From contig NW_024609835.1 in NCBI RefSeq assembly GCF_016920785.2, forward strand, positions 26,547,297 through 26,611,296: a stretch of 64,000 nt of DNA, read 5' to 3'. The notes beneath the pieces are model-generated. The model saw nothing but the letters and a program-made list of their open reading frames with translations, searched no databases and was not told where the DNA came from. Shown in pieces: positions 1-10,860 of the stretch. The first letter of the stretch is position 1. Every line of letters starts with the position of its first letter. Made by a program: the position numbers and the translations under genes. This DNA is from Ixodes scapularis (Eukaryota > Arthropoda > Arachnida > Ixodida > Ixodidae).

Positions 1-35
1 CTGCTGGTAACGAACTTTCGTCTTCCTTTCTTCAG

Positions 36-136
36 TTCCCATCGAGCTGGGCGTGCTCCTGCGGGAAAAGCGCAACGACTGGTACACCGTTAACCTCTAC
101 TACCTGGCTAGCTACGTCAACGAGATCCCATTTCTC
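36..136 (+). CDS. ABCG (White-type) half-transporter, internal exon
   Basis: This exon is preceded by a pyrimidine-rich acceptor ending CTTTCTTCAG and followed by the donor GTGAGT at 137. It enters in phase 2 and leaves in phase 0, giving 33 codons with the core REKRNDWYTVNLYYLASY followed by VNEIPFL. That pattern matches the ABC2-type membrane domain of ABCG transporters, where 'FLREHRNGMY' and a helix ending 'ELP' are typical. These proteins are ATP-driven half-transporters that dimerise in membranes. The ATP-binding domain and earlier exons lie outside the window. The downstream exons at 2975 and 5325 continue the same protein. Confidence 0.85.
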
Positions 137-158
137 GTGAGTATATCTTCGACAAGAT

Positions 159-522
159 TGATGCCTGGATGACCGAAAAGGAACGCTTCCCCGTTCATCT
201 AGAAGATTCGTGTTTACTCTTATACCGAGTGTAAAAGAAAAGAAGGCCGGAATGACTTTACCTCTTCAGTCTCTTCTCAGCTCATTCCCGGACATTCTAG
301 GACGAATCTTCAAGAAGCCCAGTTCAGTAATTAAGGAGCGATTCCGTCAATCTCGCACTAGCCGGATGTCACACCGACGCGGCGTCATTCGCTGCTGCCG
401 CCGGCGACGCTCGCTGGTGTGTTCTCGATGTTTGCTCTTTCTTATGTTTCTGGCACAAGTTTGCCGAGTAAACCTTGAATCTCATTTTATTATTGATCGT
501 GTCGCCGCCTTCATCCGTAACA
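159..522 (+). repeat. 5' LTR of the decayed Gypsy element
   Basis: It starts TGATGCC and shares long blocks with the repeat at 2135-2520, for example CATCTAGAAGATTCGTGTTT and the CTCATTCCCG-ACAT-CTAGG block. The boundaries come from where similarity begins and ends and are accurate to a few bases. The many differences between the two LTRs indicate an old insertion. Confidence 0.75.
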
Positions 523-599
523 CTTCTGCTCCTTATCTACTAAACTTGCTTGCGAACCTCAAGGATCCATCAGGACGCCTTGCCCGATAAATCATACGA

Positions 600-1975
600 C
601 TACAATAATTCGACGTGTCCGTGGTGTGGAAGTCTGACCTCTAGCACAAAGACGCGGACTGTCTGTCTAGGAACCCCGTCGAGTCAGCTCTCCGCAACGA
701 CGGCGATGACGAGGGCAGTTTTTTCGGCGCAGTCAACGTCGACGATATGGCGCTACTCCAACGAGCCGACCCTGAACTGCGCGCATTGATCAATCATCTG
801 GAAGGAGGAGGAAGTAGAGATCTCCTTGTCTTCTTGTGAGCGCTGACAAGCTCAGACGTCCGACAAGGCGTGCTTCATAAAGATAACTTCGTGGACAACG
901 ATTCAGCGTGGCTTCTGGCAATCCCCGCCGGTCTCCGACAGGAGATCTTTGACGCCTGGCACGACGACCCGAAGGCAGGGCATCTTGACCACAGCAGGAC
1001 ACTGGCACGAATCTGCGAAAAGTACTTCTGGCCCTAGTTACCGAAAACCATCCACCAGTACACAAGGTCTAGCCACGAACGCCAATGACGCAAGAAACCA
1101 CCAACAAATCCTGCAGGACTGTTGCGACCAATCGCACCGCCGACCGCCCCATTCCAGCAGATCGGAATGGATCTACTCGCGCAATTTACAACGTCGACGC
1201 AAGAAAACTGTGGACTGTCGTCACGACGTACAATCTCACTCGATACGCAACGACGAAAGCCCTTTCATTCGGGACAGCTCTGGAAGTCGCCAAGTTCTTC
1301 ATTCAGTCTATCGTCCTCCGTCACGACACCCCTCAAGTACTGATTACAGACCAAGGAACAGCATTTACGGCTCAGCTGACTTGGGAGGTTCTTCGGCTCA
1401 GCCAAACCAGTCACCGTCGAACCACAGCGTACCACCCGTTAACCGCTCACAGAACGTCTAAACAAGACCCTCATCGACATGATTTACATGCACGTCGACG
1501 TGGGGCACAAGTCATGGAACGAAGTGTTGCCGAATAAAACGTTGCCGTACGTCGCGTTTGCTCATAACACGGCAGTTCAAGAAACCATCGGAGTGACGCC
1601 ATTTCAGCTGGCGCATGGCAGAAAAATGACGAAGATGCTTGACTCGATGCCGCCTAATGAGCCAGTTGACAACGGGACTGTAGACGCCCAAGCGATCAGT
1701 CAGCGGAGTAGGTGCGCCACCTAACCCGCCAGCGGATTTAAGAAGGTCAACAACGTGTCGACGCTAGCCGGTACAACCTCCTCCGACGTGACGTTCATTT
1801 TCAACCGGTAGACAGAGTGTGGGCGTGGACACCGATACGACGCCGCGGCCTTAGCGAGAAGTTCTAGAAGCGCTACTTCGGACCGTACAAAGTGCTTCGT
1901 CGTCTCGAAGACCTGAACTGCGAGGTGTTTCCAGACGGAACACGGTCGTCAGAGCGCCACCAGCCGCGACCCTAA
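600..1975 (+). pseudogene. Gypsy pol remnant: end of RNase H plus integrase
   Basis: Read across frameshifts, this contains in order: the RNase H end (frame starting at 615; HKDADCLSRNPVE with an in-frame stop just before it); an integrase zinc-binding region (about 850-1035; GHLDHSRTLARICEKYFWP); the integrase core (about 1140-1700; ITDQGTAFTAQLTWEVLR, SQTSHRRTTAYHP, PYVAFAHNTAVQETIGVTPF); and a C-terminal GPY/F-type module (about 1865-1960; RYFGPYKVLRRL). The order is the usual one for Ty3/Gypsy pol. Several frameshifts and stops disable it. It gives no host function. Confidence 0.85.
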
Positions 1976-2134
1976 GCTGTGCATGTCGTGCGTCTCAAGC
2001 CGTTTTAGGCTCGGTGGCGATAGGACTGAGGACTCTTTACAGATAATACAAACCCACAGTTTACTGTTTGCCGTTATTTATTGTGGTAATTTGTTTAAGT
2101 TTGTATCGGGACGATGCACTTTTAAAGAGGGGAG

Positions 2135-2520
2135 TAATGCCGCGTGCATGACCGAGGAGAAAAGCCTCTCCATTCATCTAGAAGATTCGTGTTTGCTCTT
2201 ACACCAAGCGTTGAAGATAACGAGGCCGTAATGGCCTTGCCTAGTCAGTCTCGCCTTAGCTCATTCCCGAACATACTAGGCCGAATCTTCGGGAAGCCGA
2301 GTTTAGTAGATAAGGAGCCTAGCGCGGTATTACCGATTCATTCTTTCTTGCACAAGTCAGCTGTCACGCCGACGCACCATCGCTCGTTGCTGCCACCGTC
2401 GACGCTCGCTGCTGCTTTCTCGATGTCTGTTCTTTCTTCTTTTTTTTGTAACACAAGTTTGCTGATTAAACCTTTATTTTCAATTTATTATTCATCATCT
2501 CGCCCTCTTCATCCATGACA
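2135..2520 (+). repeat. 3' LTR of the decayed Gypsy element
   Basis: It starts TAATGCC directly after a purine tract and ends about CCATGACA. It is homologous to 159-522. An AATAAA-type signal is not obvious, although GATTAAACC is conserved between both LTRs near the end. Confidence 0.75.
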
Positions 2521-2974
2521 ATATGATTTACCCAACAGACCTTTCCGAAAAACTTCAAGAGGCCTGTCAATGCCACAATCCACCGCGCGGCGCGGGGAAA
2601 TATGGGTCCGTTCCGATGTACTCTCGAGCCGGCTCCTACACTCCGCATATACTGAAAGTGGCTTAATTATTTTTCTCCTACCAGTGCGAGGTCAAATTTG
2701 AAACAAAACAGAGCGAATACATCACAAGGTCAATATATACACGTACTCTGCATTATTTTGTAATCTAAAATTGTCAAATCCTAAACAAACATATAACGCT
2801 CCTTCTACTTAGGGTGGCTTCTTTTCGCACTGTACATCAGATCGCCGTAGTGCATCGAAAGGGAGCTGGGAGGCACTGCGTATTTTTGGAATTATATATT
2901 GGCCGCGAAGATGAATGCGCAAGGAGCGGTCGCTTTTCGACTACACCTTGATGTTTCTTTTTGCTTTTTAACAG

Positions 2975-3130
2975 ATAACGCCGTTTACGATCTTCCTGGC
3001 GATCATCTACTACCCGACCGGACAGCCCCTCGAGTGGTGGAGGGCCGCGGCGATGCTTCTCTTCGGCATCCAACTCGGAGCCGTCATGCAGTCCGTGGGC
3101 CTCATGGTTGGTGCCTTCGCTCAAGCACAG
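2975..3130 (+). CDS. ABCG half-transporter, internal exon
   Basis: The acceptor TTTTTAACAG precedes 2975 and a GTGACG donor follows 3130. The exon is 52 codons, phase 0 to 0, beginning ITPFTIFLAIIYYPTGQP and ending in GAFAQAQ. It encodes hydrophobic membrane helices separated by a short loop (EWWRA), the expected continuation of the ABC2 membrane domain after VNEIPFL of the previous exon. No frameshift or stop is present. Confidence 0.85.
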
Positions 3131-4189
3131 GTGACGGGATCCCATTCACACTTTACATTGACTATATCTTGGGTCGATGATGTTCAACCGAAGCGCACCT
3201 TTCGTACGCCATCTTTATTGTTTTAAAATATACTACAGACCATACAACTTGTTTAGAGAATACTACAAACCATACGCAGAAAGTCAAGAGGTGAGCAGCG
3301 ACTATTGTAACTGGTACGGTATTCCCATTACATTAAGCTCAGGATTCTCGACACCAAAGCGTAGCACGCAACTAATGGAACGGTTTTTGTTTCCGTCGCC
3401 TCAATCGTCTGCTGCAACCGGTTCTCTAAGAACATATTTTACGCAACATGGAGGGCGCTGCACGTTTTGCAAAATCTTTTTAAGGTCGCCCCAAAACGCC
3501 AAGGTGTGGCCCGCCCTCGCCATTTCAGTTCTACTGCGATTGCGACAGCGCGTGATAAAATCACTCGGGAATTCGTTTCGAAGTGGAGAACGTCGTCTTA
3601 ACCAAGAACCGTGCACATGAGAGGGACTATAGTGCGCGCAGAACGGTTCCTGACAATGATTCCACTCTCAAGCGTTTGTCGTACGTCTCCTTTACTGCAG
3701 GGCACTCGCAGAGCTTATTCATGCAATCTACTAGAGAGGTGAGGGAATTATGAGACACAGACCTTTGTAAAGAACTAAAAATGAAGTATGCCATGGGACA
3801 CGGAGCAAGCTGAAACGTCATGCTCGGTGGTTTCCCATTCAAGATTTCACCTTTAACACTGATTGGCTGGCCAGTAAACGAGCTGTTATTTCGTAGAGTG
3901 TTTTTTTGTTTTTTTTCAGGCAGAATAAACTTTTAGTTTTCAGTTCGCGCCTTTTAGGTATCGTGATATGGTGTATGCAGTCTTAAAAATGACCGGGGGT
4001 GGCGCAAACGTTTTTTCGGAGCACTTGGAGTCCTAATATGCGCCATCAACAGAAGAAGCTCGGCGAATAGCAAGGCCGAAAATATCTCCAGATATTAAAA
4101 CGGAGTTTGCGATGGCTAAGCATGGTATGTTTCACAAACCCGCGTCGTGCTCAGTGTCAGATCGCAAGCTTCACTGTTAGGTCTAAACA

Positions 4190-4345
4190 AAAACTCGACC
4201 TACTTTCACAAAGATAAGATAGTATACTTGGCCATGAGTTTATTAGATGGTGATTTGGTTCTTTACCTCATTGGGTTTCTTTCAATAAATGTTTTGTTCA
4301 CAGTTCAGCGCTCGTCCTGCAGACTTCTGTATGTTGCGAGTTGTT
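4190..4345 (+). mobile_element. Truncated Penelope-like element tail
   Basis: A stretch with TTTCTTTCAATAAATGTTTT followed by CAGTTCAGCGCTCGTCCTG resembles the tail of the better preserved PLE at 40362-40911 (TTTTTTCAATAAATATTTAG then GAGTTCAGCGCTTGTGTCG). The preceding bases translate to a decayed form of the end of the GIY-YIG ORF (FHKDKIVYL versus LHKKEITYL). Only the 3' end is left. Confidence 0.55.
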
Positions 4346-5084
4346 TCATATATGTATATTGCTTAAGCACTAAACAACTCCCCCACGTCACCACTCTGGT
4401 ACATATATTCGGCACAATCTTTTTATGGGGTTGTTTCGTAGATTGCACTGCTTGACTCTATAAGTGCTCCGTGCAAAAAGTGTACACTCGGACAGTTTTA
4501 AGACTGCACGCTCCAAAAACTCCCTGATCGTTCATTTTCCAATAAAGCCCGTGGCGGCCCAATGACTATACTCAACGGCACAGCCAAAATCGGAGGTTCT
4601 CTAGAAAAGACAATTTGGGCATGGGCCATGAACACAGTGTTTCTTCCTTCTTGCTCATAGTCCCTGCATATATGTTGGGTCTCTGAAATGCCAAGGCTCG
4701 AACTAAAATGGTCGTGAAAATCGGTGCCTGCACGTAGCAATCTAAACTTTTTGTCGAAAGGGTATCTCACAGCTGGGTTTTACCTCGTGAAGTTACAAGA
4801 CGCAGCTCCCTTTCTCTAGAACATAGGGCCAAAAACCATGCCATAGCCAACGGTGAACGGCGACGCAGACGCCCGACGGAGTCGAGTGGCGGGGTGCGTT
4901 TTGACCTTTCTGCCTCCTCATTTCCCGAGTGCGCGGCGTAGATGCCCACCATGCGCAATGTGGCCGAGCTCGTCGTCCCTATTTGTTGAACTCTTTGATT
5001 CACTGAAAAGCGAGCCAACATTGCTCGTCAATTTCACCAGGAGGCACAGCATTACAATAATTCCGGAACAAGAAGAAAGCTAGC

Positions 5085-5240
5085 GATTGCCTAAGAAACG
5101 CAGGCCGTTCCGAGTCTCGGGTTTTTTATTAGCGCTGCTCAGCCAGTGAGGTTGCGGCATTAGCCGATAAGGACGCCGAAGGACGAATTATAAAGCAAGA
5201 ACCGCGAACTTAAGAGTCCCTGCGTTCCTGAAGCTGTCAG
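5085..5240. mobile_element. Short MITE copy (family shared with 62.8 kb)
   Basis: The ends read AAGAAACGCAGGCC on the left and CCCTGCGTTCCTGAAGCTGTC on the right, which are near reverse complements. The inner CAGCCAGTGAGGTTGCGGC block is shared with the larger element at about 62777-63145. This looks like an internally deleted copy. Confidence 0.5.
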
Positions 5241-5324
5241 TTATATTTATTTCCTCTGTTGTCCACCACAATATCCCAAGTTTGTTTGTGTGCCCTCCCT
5301 CATTCCTTCCTCTCTCGGTTTCAG

Positions 5325-5666
5325 ACGGCGGTATTTGCCGCCACTGCCGTATCGTCGCCGTTCGTCTTTTTTAGCAGCTTCTTCGTTCCCGACTATCTGC
5401 TGAGCTCTTGGTTCCGCTGGATAACAAAGCTGTCCCCGGTCCACTACGCCTACCACGGGATGCTTCTGTCGGTGTACGGCTACGGCCGCGCCCAGCTGGA
5501 CTGCGACAAAGACCTGTGCGTTTTTGAGAACCCCGAAAACTTTCTCGATATCACCGGAACCTCTGGTATGACGCTGACCGGCATATTTCTGCCGCTCCTG
5601 GCACTCGAAGTGGTGTTTAGGTTACTCGCGTACATACTTCTCAGGTTGAGAATTTCCAGAAAATAA
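5325..5666 (+). CDS. ABCG half-transporter, terminal exon with stop codon
   Basis: It starts after the acceptor TCTCTCGGTTTCAG and encodes 113 residues to a TAA at 5664-5666. It begins TAVFAATAVSSPFVFFSSFF and includes the motif ITKLSPVHYAYHGML, which matches the 'SPVRYAFEGLL' region of ABCG proteins. An extracellular loop with cysteines (DCDKDLC) follows, then a final membrane helix (GIFLPLLALEVVFRLLAYI) and a short basic tail. These are the usual last features of the family. With the two upstream exons it gives the final 198 residues. No AATAAA is close to the stop. The first one I see is near 6206, beyond a MITE, so the 3' UTR may include that MITE. Confidence 0.9.
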   Translation, partial: TAVFAATAVSSPFVFFSSFFVPDYLLSSWFRWITKLSPVHYAYHGMLLSVYGYGRAQLDCDKDLCVFENPENFLDITGTSGMTLTGIFLPLLALEVVFRLLAYILLRLRISRK

Positions 5667-5717
5667 CAGAGTTCAAGTTCTATACCCGCTGCTTCTAATA
5701 TGTTTTTTTGTTTTGTT

Positions 5718-6104
5718 TTTTAATGTGAAAGCATTAATTGTCTTCTGGAGCGAGCCGACGTCATCAGCTGCGCCAAACGGCAGATAAATTTCCGAAGCCG
5801 CGATCTGAGGCATCCCAGCTTTGAAACCACGCAGAACGCCACGCAAAACGGTAGTGATATGATGCCGCTGCGCGTCAGTTTCAATTAGCGCCACCCAATG
5901 GCGCTGCGTTGCCGCGCCGGAGCCGAAACGGCGCGGCCGTTTCTGCTCTGGCGCGGCTTTGAATCGCGGCTTCGGGTCGCAGCCGGACGCCGAGAGGATC
6001 AGAAGCGGCCGCGGGCGCCGAGAGGATTAGAAGGGGCCTCGGTGCCGAGACGATCAGAAGTGGCCGCGGCGCGAAACACGACATTCATGCTTTCGCATTC
6101 ACAA
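5718..6104. mobile_element. MITE-like foldback in the ABCG 3' region
   Basis: The left end AATGTGAAAGCATTAATTGTC and the right end, read on the other strand (GTGAATGCGAAAGCATGAATG), form terminal inverted repeats. No transposase is present. It sits about 50 bp after the ABCG stop. Confidence 0.6.
5986..6072 (+). repeat. Three-copy GC-rich minisatellite inside the MITE
   Basis: A unit of about 27-30 bp containing GCCGAGAGGATCAGAAG and GGCCGCGG is repeated three times with few changes. It explains the open but meaningless frames on both strands. Confidence 0.6.
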
Positions 6105-6570
6105 CTCATAAGAAGTGCTTAGGTGTACCTAGAAACTTCTGTTACTAGAGCGATTTAGTCAAAAAGGACAAGAGGATTCGACCCCGTAAACGCACGTGCT
6201 AGAGCGAAACAAATAAAACGTTGAGCGTCTAGGCAGCTTTTAATTGATGTTCCTATGAAAATAGGGAGACTATACTACTCCGTTTCACGCCAAGTCCCAC
6301 TGCAGCTGGCGCTATGACCCGATGTAGTAAATGTAAATCAAGCAGCGCTAAAATTGCATCGTCACGGGAAGTCACTGTTCTTTGGCGTCTTCTGTTCCCT
6401 GCTAAATCAACCACGCACAGTAAATGTGACATGATCCTGTCTCTTTTTTTTTTGCGTGCTTGGTTTAGTTTCTAATAGTAAACCTGCAAAAGAGAACGAA
6501 CACCTTGACAATGGACGTTTGCCACTGCTGGATTAGTTTCAGCGGATTGATAGCGTTCGCTGGGATCGAA

Positions 6571-7209
6571 CTTAAAGGAGCAATGCAACGATATTCAATT
6601 GGAATGTTTTTCACTTAACACGAGCTTACTGGCACTAGTGGGACTCAAGGATGCTCGCACGCAACGCCACTGGCCAAGAAACGCCTTTGTTGCGGTGTAA
6701 TTTCAAGGGCAAAAGTGATAATTTTCATCCAATCTCTCATTGGCGAAATTTTATGACGTAACGTGGGGATCGGAGTACACCCCAATGACGATATTTGAAT
6801 GTGGTTCATAGATTGGACCCGAGCATTGCGGGGACGCTCGATATGGGCTCGTGATAATTACTAGCTCGAGAAGCATTCTGGCAGTGGCCCGTGTCCAATC
6901 GCTGCAACGACGACAGTGAGCCGAGCCATAACAATGTCTGGAACTCAGCGCGTGTCCTGTGCTTTGCCAACCCCAGCGCGTGGCTATGATCAACATTGGC
7001 GGCATATAATCGGCTCCAGATCACGTGGCCGGTTGTTCTGGCTGCGAGTTGAGGGGGTGAACGCTGCTGGTTTTTCTATAATTTTTTCCGGGACTTCTAT
7101 TGTGTGGAGTGAAAAACGAACGGGTGGTTCATAGGTCATTAACGTCAGGGATCCGTTCTAAGTGGTACTTGCGCAAAGTACAAAAATTGTCGCATCGCCC
7201 CTTTAAAGG
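6571..7209. mobile_element. Candidate MITE with TTAAAGG ends
   Basis: The left end CTTAAAGGAGCAATGCAACG and the right end read in reverse (CTTTAAAGGGGCGATGCGAC) match over about 20 bases. The interior is not recognisable and has no real ORF. A single similar end (TTAAAGGGACATTGAC) occurs near 11215. Confidence 0.45.
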
Positions 7210-8661
7210 CTTCGATGCTTTGGTTGGGCGTGCCTGCGCGTTGGCTCTTGTGTTAACAAGGGCAGAAATCTCGCGCTAAAGGCAGAGCTTCGGCTCTCAG
7301 CTTAAGGATGAACGGAGCATAGTGGCGAAAGGATTGGATGTTCTTTTGTCATTTCGACAGCACTACCACTGAGGATGGCAAAACTGCTGGCCCTTCTGAC
7401 TGGCTACACCGATAAAACAAATGCAAGAACGAATGCCTGATAGTGCATAACAGTAGGATATAATATTTATTTTTCCTCTCGTAGAATTCAATAATAAAAT
7501 AAGTTTCGATAGTTAGTGACGAAATTAGAACGGCAGGGAGTGTGCTTCGAACGCTCGGCCACCAGCACGCGCTCCGTGCCTTCCGCCGTGCTCTGGTTGC
7601 GCGCGCGTCTCGAGGTACACGATACGCTGAAGTGTTTTCCGTTGTCCGAGGCAGGAAGCTCGTGGGAGGCGGGACATCTGAAGCTCCGCTTGCCGTTCCC
7701 ATCCCTTTAGTGACTTTAAAACAGGTTACAAAGTCTACCAGTGTGCTTTAATTCGAATGCTCTTTGAAACAGTGATGGTGTCTTAACATGATTGTCTGTC
7801 TCACAAGTTGTGTGTAGTAATGTTGGTATACGCATATGTGTTGCCTTCCTGCGTATTTGAAAGAAGTTATGTTCTCACAAAGTAAAAAAGAGCAGAGAAA
7901 CAAGACGAAGGGACTATGAAATTTATTTTCGGCTGGGATAAATGGGGATTTTAATAATCGCATATCGTTTAGTGCGCCAAAAGAAAACTAGTGCACGAGG
8001 GTAGAAATCCAAAACCCTGCGTTTCGGTAGGAAACTTTGATAGTATAGCGTGCTATGTCTTACCTCATTTCCTTCGAACGCTCTCCGCCTTTTCACCGTC
8101 ATGCATCCGTGGAGCCCGGGCACGTCAGCCCAACCCAGCTCACGCATGGGACACGAACACTGTGTTACTCGGACATTTCCGCTCGTCAACAGTCCGTTGA
8201 CGAATGTCAGAATTTCCATTTGTGACCAATAAGTGCCGTGATGGCACTTATCGTCACTTGCGAATGAAAAGTTATATGGTGGGCTTAAAAAAAATAACGG
8301 GTTAAGCTTGGAGTCATCGCATCTGGTGCCCAATCATGTCACGACCACGTGATTTCTCATTTCGATTTTGAGTTGAGGATTAAAGTTAAGGAGGAAGAAG
8401 TTGAAAAATCATTTCATGGTTTTGACCGTTGTATGGAATTTTGTCGCTTTTTGTGTAAAAGTTGTGTTACTTTTTTGTAGGGTCGTGCTCATGTATGTTA
8501 GTTACTTGCAACCTTGACGCAACGGCTGAGTACTGTCATGTTTTGTAATATGCTAGTTGTATATTGTATTAATGTTTAATTATGTATAGATCACATCGTC
8601 TAGACGTATACATTATTTGACTGCGCCACATTTCAGACCGAGGGTTGTTTATTTCACAAAT
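7210..8661. other. Unannotated stretch
   Basis: About 7270-7322 resembles the right end of the MITE at 14370-14494 (CTCAGCTTAAGG-TGAACGGAG). There is a short perfect hairpin at about 8231-8249 (AAGTGCC/GGCACTT). Nothing else in this stretch looks coding or repeated within the window. Confidence 0.4.
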
Positions 8662-8731
8662 GGATGGATGGATGGGTGTTAATGGCTATACCCTTTGTAA
8701 CGGGTGATAGCTTGCGCCACCTAGACTAAAA

Positions 8732-8735
<4 letters not shown>
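8662..8735 (-). mobile_element. 3' tail of a CR1-like LINE (same family as 21.7-41 kb)
   Basis: On the minus strand it reads GTCTAGGTGGCGCAAGCTA, then a GTTACAAAGGGTATAGCC block, and ends in (CATC)n. The same order ends the large CR1-like LINE at 40923-40991. It is a severely 5'-truncated insertion that stops after about 75 bp. Confidence 0.6.
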
Positions 8736-8772
<37 letters not shown>

Positions 8773-8790
8773 AATGATGATGTTTTTGAT
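8732..8790 (+). repeat. CTG/GATGAT microsatellite
   Basis: A (CTG)n run changes into GATGAT repeats. The polyleucine frame here is only the translation of this microsatellite. Confidence 0.85.
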
Positions 8791-9074
8791 GATGATGATT
8801 ACTTTCTACATATCACCGTTATATATACCGCATATGAAAAGGGACAGTGCTGTTCAATCAATAAACAAAAGAAGCTATATAAAGATTGAGTTCGTCCATT
8901 TCTTGCAGAGTACGCGTAAAGTCAACCTCTACAATCGGCCAGATGGACTCAATAGCTTATCAGGAGGCACCGAGAACCTTTCATTAATAAATATAATGAG
9001 TCCTGCTCTACCGGCTACACTGCGGCACCACCGCATTTCTCATGCGTCCTGCTCCACCTACTACACCACATTCT

Positions 9075-9160
9075 TCCAGAAAGACACGTTATATAATAAT
9101 ACTAATAATGAATGTAATAATAATACTAATGATAATAATAATAATTCTTTATTTGTATCA
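9075..9160 (-). mobile_element. LINE 3' end with (ATT)n tail
   Basis: On the minus strand, GAGGCATGATACAAATAAAG is followed by a long ATT-rich microsatellite. It is a plausible 3' end for the minus-strand reverse transcriptase fragment at 9850-10301, with the PLE palindrome lying between them. Confidence 0.45.
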
Positions 9161-9409
9161 TGCCTCAGACGAACCAATAGTCATATGTATAGTGGCACAT
9201 AAAATGGTGGTACCAAACATTTAAAATAATACTATTTGCCACTGACGAAAGACATATGCGAATGAAGAATTAAAAATATAGAAATTTAAATCTCTTTTAA
9301 ACACTAAAATGTTTTCAAAGTATCAACGTGAGAGGACAGTTCATTTACACAAATCTTCATCCTTACCGATGCTGACAATTCTGATGGAATGGAGGAGTAA
9401 AATAGATTC

Positions 9410-9835
9410 AGTCCACAAAAGGTAACGAAAGGAAGCGACAAACCGGACAAGACAGTGCGCTGACTCCCAACTATATATTTTTACTGATAGAAAAAGAGAA
9501 AGGCAACGCCACATTGTTCCACACGTTCACACACACACATCTACCAGCCATACATGCGCATTTACTGCACGTGCTGAACCTTCAATGTCACAGAATTCCT
9601 GAAACTGACAATGAAGGTCCAGCGCGTGCAGTAATGCGTAGATATCATCGGTAGAAGATGTGCGTGGGAACGTGTGGAAAAATGTGCGTTGTTTATCTCA
9701 TTTACTATCAGTAAAAATGCATAGTTGCGAGTCAGCTCTCTGTCCTGTCCGGTTTGTCTTTTTTTTTTTTTACCTTTTTTGCGCTGTTTTATTTCAACAA
9801 GTTTAACCATAACAAGGGGGCAAAACAATCGCACC
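9410..9835. mobile_element. Penelope-like inverted (snap-back) insertion
   Basis: Two arms of about 160 bp are inverted copies around a centre near 9600. The left arm has GACAAACCGGACAAGACAG, and the right arm read in reverse has GACAAACCGGACAGGACAG. Each arm carries a PLE-type tail: the left arm in reverse reads AAATATATAGTTGGGAGTCA, and the right arm reads AAATGCATAGTTGCGAGTCA and then GCGCTGTTTTATTTC. The matching tail is at 40820-40911. It interrupts a LINE coding region, whose thumb continues at 9850. No clear TSD was found. Confidence 0.65.
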
Positions 9836-9849
9836 CCACACCAATTATT

Positions 9850-10301
9850 TGTTCCTCGTAATGTGTGATATCCTTCCTATCACTCTAAGGACAGTTGCAA
9901 CAATTTGGCTGACGTGATGTGAAGAAAAAAAGGTTGGTATCAAACTACACTCCATGGCCACGAACTTGAGTGGCACGCTTAGTTACTCTAGGCTCGCTGG
10001 ATAGTAAAATTGCCAAGTAGGTATGTATAAAAATAATTTCCCGTTTTCTACAGATGGTAAGTACTTCTGTTTTATCAGGGTTCACAAATAAAAAGTTGTG
10101 AGAACACCAGTTTGAAACATCTGACACATAATTCTGCAAAAAAGCACAGTCATCTTTCGATTGAATTCTAATGAAGATTTTGAAATCGTCAGCGAATAAA
10201 AGCATCTGTGCTTTCTTAACGCAGAGTCTAATATCGCTAATAAATATAAGAAACAGAAGTGGTCCTAAGTTTGATCGCTGCAGAACACTGGAAATAGGCA
10301 C
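9850..10301 (-). pseudogene. LINE reverse transcriptase fragment (Jockey/CR1-like)
   Basis: On the minus strand it contains LGPLLFLIFISDI, LLFADDFKIF (the polymerase YADD-type motif as FADD) and CSHNFLFVNPDKTEVL, followed by a broken thumb region (VTKRATQVRGHGV). These are conserved blocks of a non-LTR reverse transcriptase. Both ends are lost and the downstream side is cut by the PLE palindrome. It is non-functional. Confidence 0.85.
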
Positions 10302-10439
10302 AAGAACATCCGACGAACAGCTTGAAACATATATACGATATTTTCATTCAGAAATATTGCTATTAAACCGCTCTAAAACTCCCGAAAATTCACCATATTG
10401 TCACGGATGACACACGACGAAACAGGAGTGAAAAAAATA

Positions 10440-10860
10440 AACTAAACGTTTAATGTGGCAAAATTGTGCCAAACAAAAAATGAAGTAACTTTGCGTCGCG
10501 GCGTCGATGTCGGCGTAGCAGCAGAGTCGAGCGCTGGCGAAAGACAGATTTCGGCTCGCCACGCAGAACCCCTTATGTACACGCGTGGGTTTCTGGAACA
10601 ATCTGCATAGGAAGTTCGGCGCGTAGAACATACGGACCTCGAAGAAGCAACTGGGTTCTCGAATTCGTCAGAACGCGACATTTACAAAAATTACAGAAAG
10701 GTGCGTCCGCTTCCAGGTATCGAGCCTTGGCCCTTTGAGTGGGAGACAAGAACGCTAACCGCTGGGGCACAAGAGCGCTTGGTCGGATACGCGCGTGGCA
10801 ATATAATGAAAGCGCATACAGTAGTAATTCATAATTTACATTTTAAAAAGCTTTGGACAA
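10440..10860 (-). repeat. tRNA-related SINE-like repeat, copy 1
   Basis: It is homologous to 42870-43205 over the GTTCGGCGCGTAGAA block, the 'CGAA-TTCGTCAGAACGC' block and the bases after GCG(C)GTGGCAATATA. Between them on the minus strand (about 10790-10694) is a tRNA-like segment with a putative B box GGCTCGATACC and an upstream GCCCCAGCGGTTAGCG that fits an A box. It is too diverged to call a tRNA. Confidence 0.55.

Larger units (their letters stand above)
159..2520 (+). mobile_element. Decayed Ty3/Gypsy LTR retrotransposon in an ABCG intron
   Basis: Two diverged direct repeats of about 365-385 bp flank a shrunken interior of about 1.6 kb. The interior retains only the end of RNase H and the integrase. 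Gag, protease and reverse transcriptase are gone, and frameshifts and stops run through the rest, so this is a dead copy. A purine-rich tract (AAAGAGGGGAG) precedes the 3' LTR, as expected for a polypurine tract. I could not identify a convincing target-site duplication. It lies in the same orientation as the host gene between the first two retained exons. Confidence 0.85.
3131..5324 (+). other. ABCG intron without recognisable genes
   Basis: This intron runs from GTGACG to the acceptor CTCTCGGTTTCAG. It contains a short PLE tail (about 4190-4345) and a MITE-like foldback (about 5085-5240). I see no other coding signal in the remainder. Confidence 0.7.

Noticed and set aside
8732..9202. Protein with a polyleucine start
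   Set aside because: The leucines come from a CTG microsatellite and the rest shows no domain; the frame is accidental.
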